IMG/VR virus record: IMGVR_UViG_3300042541_000564 | Coordinates: 1-41,586 of that record | DNA: 41,586 bases | Source of the DNA: a virus | Strand: one strand, 5' to 3' | In this document: positions 39,544 to 41,586 of the stretch, piece by piece | How positions within the stretch are numbered: position 1 is the first letter of the stretch | Layout of the letters: each line of letters opens with the position of its first letter | The notes under the pieces: model-generated | Seen by the model: only the letters and a program-made list of their open reading frames with translations | The model's database searches: none | What the model was told of the DNA's origin: nothing | Translations under genes and position numbers: made by a program

Positions 39544-39551
39544 CTAGATTC

Positions 39552-39594
39552 CCACCTGGACCTATCGGCCCTGGGTGGTGTACAAGACCGATAG
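39552..39594 (+). other. Two mutually exclusive hairpins before the capsid genes
   Basis: CCACCTGG/CTGGGTGG (39552-39559 with 39571-39578, two wobble pairs) and CTATCGG/CCGATAG (39562-39568 with 39588-39594) share bases and cannot form together. They lie between the 439-residue gene and the scaffold promoter. There is no U-run after the first stem. Confidence 0.45.
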
Positions 39595-39602
39595 TACGAA
39601 CC

Positions 39603-39612
39603 GATTATAATC
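39603..39612 (+). promoter_or_regulatory. Candidate capsid promoter (-10 TATAAT)
   Basis: A perfect TATAAT at 39606-39611 lies within a 10-base palindrome GATTATAATC. It is 53 bases before the scaffold ATG, with AGGGAGAGG as ribosome binding site. No matching -35 is clear. It would give extra transcription of the scaffold and capsid genes. Confidence 0.5.
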
Positions 39613-39663
39613 CCCCATTATGATTGCGGCGTGCGACAACTACTAATATAGGGAGAGGTTGCT

Positions 39664-40146
39664 ATGAGCAACAACCGCGATATAAATACCGATTGGGAAG
39701 ATGAAGACGACGACTTGGACTATGTTCCATCGTTTGATTCGGATACAGACCTTGTAAAGAAACTCCGTAAGGCTAATCGCCTTCAAGAGAAGAAAATCAA
39801 GGACCTTGAAACTAACCTTGGAAGTCTAACCAAGGCCCAACGTGAGCGGATTATAAAAGACACATTCGCCTCAAAGGGTGTAAATGCAAAGATAGCAACA
39901 TTCGTGCCTGCTGACTTGGAAGCATCAGAAGATGCAATCTCGGCGTGGCTGGACGAACATGGTGACGTGTTCGGTGTCCAGGCTCCACAAAAGACCGAAC
40001 TCAGCCAGCAAGATATCGCAAACTTGCGACAGATGGATGCTGTTACTCAAAATGCTCTTTCACCAGATAAGGCAGAGGATTTGGCGATGCGAATTGCTAA
40101 TGCGACTTCCGCAGAAGAACTCAATTCAATTCTCTATTCTCAATAG
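39664..40146 (+). CDS. Scaffold-like protein (160 aa)
   Basis: Position directly before the capsid gene, an acidic N-terminus (DWEDEDDDLDY), a central coiled coil (VKKLRKANRLQEKKIKDLET) and a small C-terminal helix group are the usual marks of phage scaffold proteins. It would guide capsid assembly and then leave or be cleaved. GGGAGAGG precedes the ATG. Sequence alone does not identify a family. Confidence 0.75.
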   Translation: MSNNRDINTDWEDEDDDLDYVPSFDSDTDLVKKLRKANRLQEKKIKDLETNLGSLTKAQRERIIKDTFASKGVNAKIATFVPADLEASEDAISAWLDEHGDVFGVQAPQKTELSQQDIANLRQMDAVTQNALSPDKAEDLAMRIANATSAEELNSILYSQ

Positions 40147-40172
40147 TAATAAATTCATAGTAATTTCACAAC

Positions 40173-40187
40173 TCACCTAGGAGGTGA
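40173..40187 (+). promoter_or_regulatory. Hairpin enclosing the capsid ribosome binding site
   Basis: TCACCT (40173-40178) and AGGTGA (40182-40187) are perfect arms around AGG. The very strong site AGGAGG (40179-40184) lies in the loop and right arm, so folding could modulate initiation at ATG 40194. Confidence 0.5.
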
Positions 40188-40193
40188 ACAACA

Positions 40194-41138
40194 ATGGCTA
40201 ATGCATATACATCGTCCACCGGCAATCTCGCTGGTACCGCTGGTGCTGCAGGTCTCGTCCAAAAGGCGTATGACCGACTATTAGACTTTGCGTTGCGTTC
40301 AGAGCCTCTAATTCGTAGTGTCGCTGACAAGCGCCCTGCTAAATTGGCAAACCCTGGCTCAACCATCGTTCTACAGCTTTACGCAGATTTGTCTGAACAG
40401 ACAACTGCTCTGACAGAATCAACTGAGCGTGACTCAGTTCAGATTGCTGCTCCAACATCAGTTACTATTACTCTTGCTGAGTATGGTAACTCTGTTCTCA
40501 CAACACGTGCGTTGGAACTATTCAGCCTTGCTGATGTAGACCCAGCAATCGCTAACATCATCGCATTCAACCTTGCAGGTTCAATTGATACAGTTGCACA
40601 GACTGAACTTCGTGGTGGTACAAACGTCATCTATGGTGGCACACGTACTAACACAGTAACAATTGCTGCTACAGATACAATCACTTCTGCTAACATCCGT
40701 AAGGCTGTTGCTAAGTTGCGTTCAGGTCTGTCAGTTCCTCGCAAGGGTTCAATGTACTGGTGTGGTATTCACCCAGAAATCTCACACGACCTTCGTGCTG
40801 AGACTGGTGCTGGTGGATGGCGTTTGCCTCACGAGTACAACTCAAATGAAAACATTTGGGCTGGAGAAATTGGTTCATACGAAGGAGCCTACTTTGTAGA
40901 GTCTGCTCGTATGTACAACGATACTGACGGTGCTTCAAGCGCCAAGGTATACCGCACAATTCTTTGTGGCAAGGAAGCAATGGCTGAAGCCGTTGCTGAA
41001 GAGCCACACGTAGTTATCGGTCCAGTTATCGACCACTTGATGCGTTTCCGCCCAATGGGCTGGTACGGCGTTCTAGGCTTTAAGCGTTATCGCGAAGCAG
41101 CCTTGTATCGTATCCTCAACGGTTCATCAGTCGCATAG
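40194..41138 (+). CDS. Major capsid protein, N4-gp56 family type
   Basis: The 314-residue protein has GTAGAAGLVQKAYDRLLDFA, then LRSEPLIRSVADKRP, ADLSEQTTALTESTERDSV, ITLAEYGNSVLTTRAL and a C-terminal part with LMRFRPMGWYGVLGFKRYRE. This is the N4-gp56-type HK97-fold capsid pattern. It would form the icosahedral shell. No protease gene is adjacent, and the basic delta-domain of HK97 is absent, so maturation by scaffold loss is likely. Codon use and the strong ribosome binding site indicate high expression. Confidence 0.92.
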   Translation: MANAYTSSTGNLAGTAGAAGLVQKAYDRLLDFALRSEPLIRSVADKRPAKLANPGSTIVLQLYADLSEQTTALTESTERDSVQIAAPTSVTITLAEYGNSVLTTRALELFSLADVDPAIANIIAFNLAGSIDTVAQTELRGGTNVIYGGTRTNTVTIAATDTITSANIRKAVAKLRSGLSVPRKGSMYWCGIHPEISHDLRAETGAGGWRLPHEYNSNENIWAGEIGSYEGAYFVESARMYNDTDGASSAKVYRTILCGKEAMAEAVAEEPHVVIGPVIDHLMRFRPMGWYGVLGFKRYREAALYRILNGSSVA

Positions 41139-41148
41139 TTGATTGACT

Positions 41149-41174
41149 GAGGGGCAGGGGAAACCCTGCCTCTT
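41149..41174 (+). other. GNRA hairpin after the capsid gene
   Basis: GGCAGGG (41153-41159) and CCCTGCC (41164-41170) pair around a GAAA tetraloop, with further pairs outside. No U-run follows. It may be a weak terminator or a 3'-stabiliser that raises capsid mRNA over the downstream genes. Confidence 0.6.
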
Positions 41175-41196
41175 GGTAAGTTCACTAAGGAGAACA

Positions 41197-41469
41197 ATGG
41201 CAACCTACACACTCGTAACACCAACCCTCGAGCAGGGTCCTATTGGTGGGCACCGTTTGTTCACACACTTTAAACAACGCACTAAGAGTTACACTATCAT
41301 CCTTAGCGGTGGTACTTACTCACTTATACAGTTTCCATCTGAGGACGAGTTGGTAGAGTATACTGCTTACTATATGGGTGGATGTCAACATACTGGAATT
41401 AGCGAGGCTATCAGAACAGCAATGATTGCTGATGGCATCGTGACTTCAGCTAACTTTACGGTGGAATAA
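41197..41469 (+). CDS. Small post-capsid protein (90 aa)
   Basis: I use ATG 41197, preceded by AAGGAG, in place of the ATG at 41143 that would begin in the capsid hairpin. The product has strands with VTPTLEQGPIGGHRLFTHFK and YTIILSGGTYSLIQFPSEDE, then a helix and a Cys (MGGCQHTGIS). It may be a minor head or decoration protein. The gene continues to the stop just before the repeated gene at 41470. Confidence 0.7.
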   Translation: MATYTLVTPTLEQGPIGGHRLFTHFKQRTKSYTIILSGGTYSLIQFPSEDELVEYTAYYMGGCQHTGISEAIRTAMIADGIVTSANFTVE

Positions 41470-41586
41470 ATGGGACTACATCAAAGACAGACACATCCAG
41501 AATATGTAGAAGGTTGCTTTGGATGTAAGATACAACTTCTAGAATTATCTACTGGCGATGCCAGAGGTGATGTAATAGCAAGCGGC
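41448..41586. repeat. Terminal overlap, right copy
   Basis: It repeats 1-139 with one substitution (A at 41574). It joins the ends of the window into a circle. Confidence 0.93.
41470..41586 (+). CDS. Start of the CxxC hypothetical gene (partial, repeat copy)
   Basis: The first 39 codons of the gene seen complete at 23-361 are repeated here and cut by the window end. The single difference is a synonymous Val codon change. It is not a separate gene on a circular genome. Confidence 0.9.
   Translation, partial: MGLHQRQTHPEYVEGCFGCKIQLLELSTGDARGDVIASG

Noticed and set aside
41448-41586. True gene duplication at the window ends
   Set aside because: The copy begins and ends at arbitrary points within genes and coincides with the window edges, as expected for circular closure.

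Overview
The window looks like one complete, circularly closed genome of a tailed dsDNA bacteriophage. Positions 1-139 are repeated at 41448-41586 with a single mismatch, so the unit is about 41.45 kb. I place the host in the Actinobacteria, probably an uncultured low- to mid-GC aquatic lineage. The reasons are a WhiB-family regulator, promoters that look leaderless, and a set of small zinc-ribbon genes common in actinophages. There is no integrase or recognisable lysogeny repressor, so it is probably lytic. The host call is inference.

Late/structural module (+ strand, 26712 to 41469, continuing across the circle to 12587). The order is terminase large subunit, portal, two small genes, a giant 1982-residue protein, two further 425- and 439-residue proteins, a scaffold-like protein, an N4-gp56-type major capsid protein, and a string of small genes. 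Several of the small genes are extremely lysine-rich, and a glycosyltransferase and a methyltransferase sit among them. Next come a head-tail adaptor-like protein, three tandem modular fibre genes each followed by a small gene, a 651-residue tail protein, a small membrane protein, an M15-type endolysin and a holin. A bidirectional terminator closes the block. I see no tape-measure or tube gene, which fits a short-tailed (podovirus-like) particle with large internal virion proteins.

Replication/early module (+ strand, 13025-20376). It follows a small regulatory region containing a reverse-strand FmdB-type zinc ribbon gene and three promoters whose extended -10 box lies exactly six bases before an ATG. 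It encodes a RecB/Cas4-like nuclease, a RecA/DnaB-like ATPase, a transglycosylase-like protein, a PD-(D/E)XK resolvase-like nuclease, a C5 cytosine DNA methyltransferase, a primase split into two overlapping frames, an Nmad1/DUF1599 protein, an HNH endonuclease, a metallophosphoesterase and a sigma-like protein.

Reverse-strand cassette (24976 down to 20516). Fourteen tightly overlapping genes run from a promoter with an attenuator-like leader to a strong terminator. At the centre are an amidoligase carrying eight CxxC pairs and a class II glutamine amidotransferase-like protein, together with WhiB and many tiny zinc-ribbon, acidic or membrane peptides. A 15-base direct repeat next to GT-rich alternating DNA brackets the cassette. 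This is my best candidate for an undescribed system.

Control region (25.04-26.71 kb). It holds a strand-asymmetric GT-rich then CA-rich non-coding stretch, two small + strand genes with a terminator, an array of GC-rich mini-hairpins, an AT-rich segment, a promoter with a palindromic operator, and a leader with three strong hairpins ahead of the terminase gene. It is the likely seat of origin, packaging and late-control signals.
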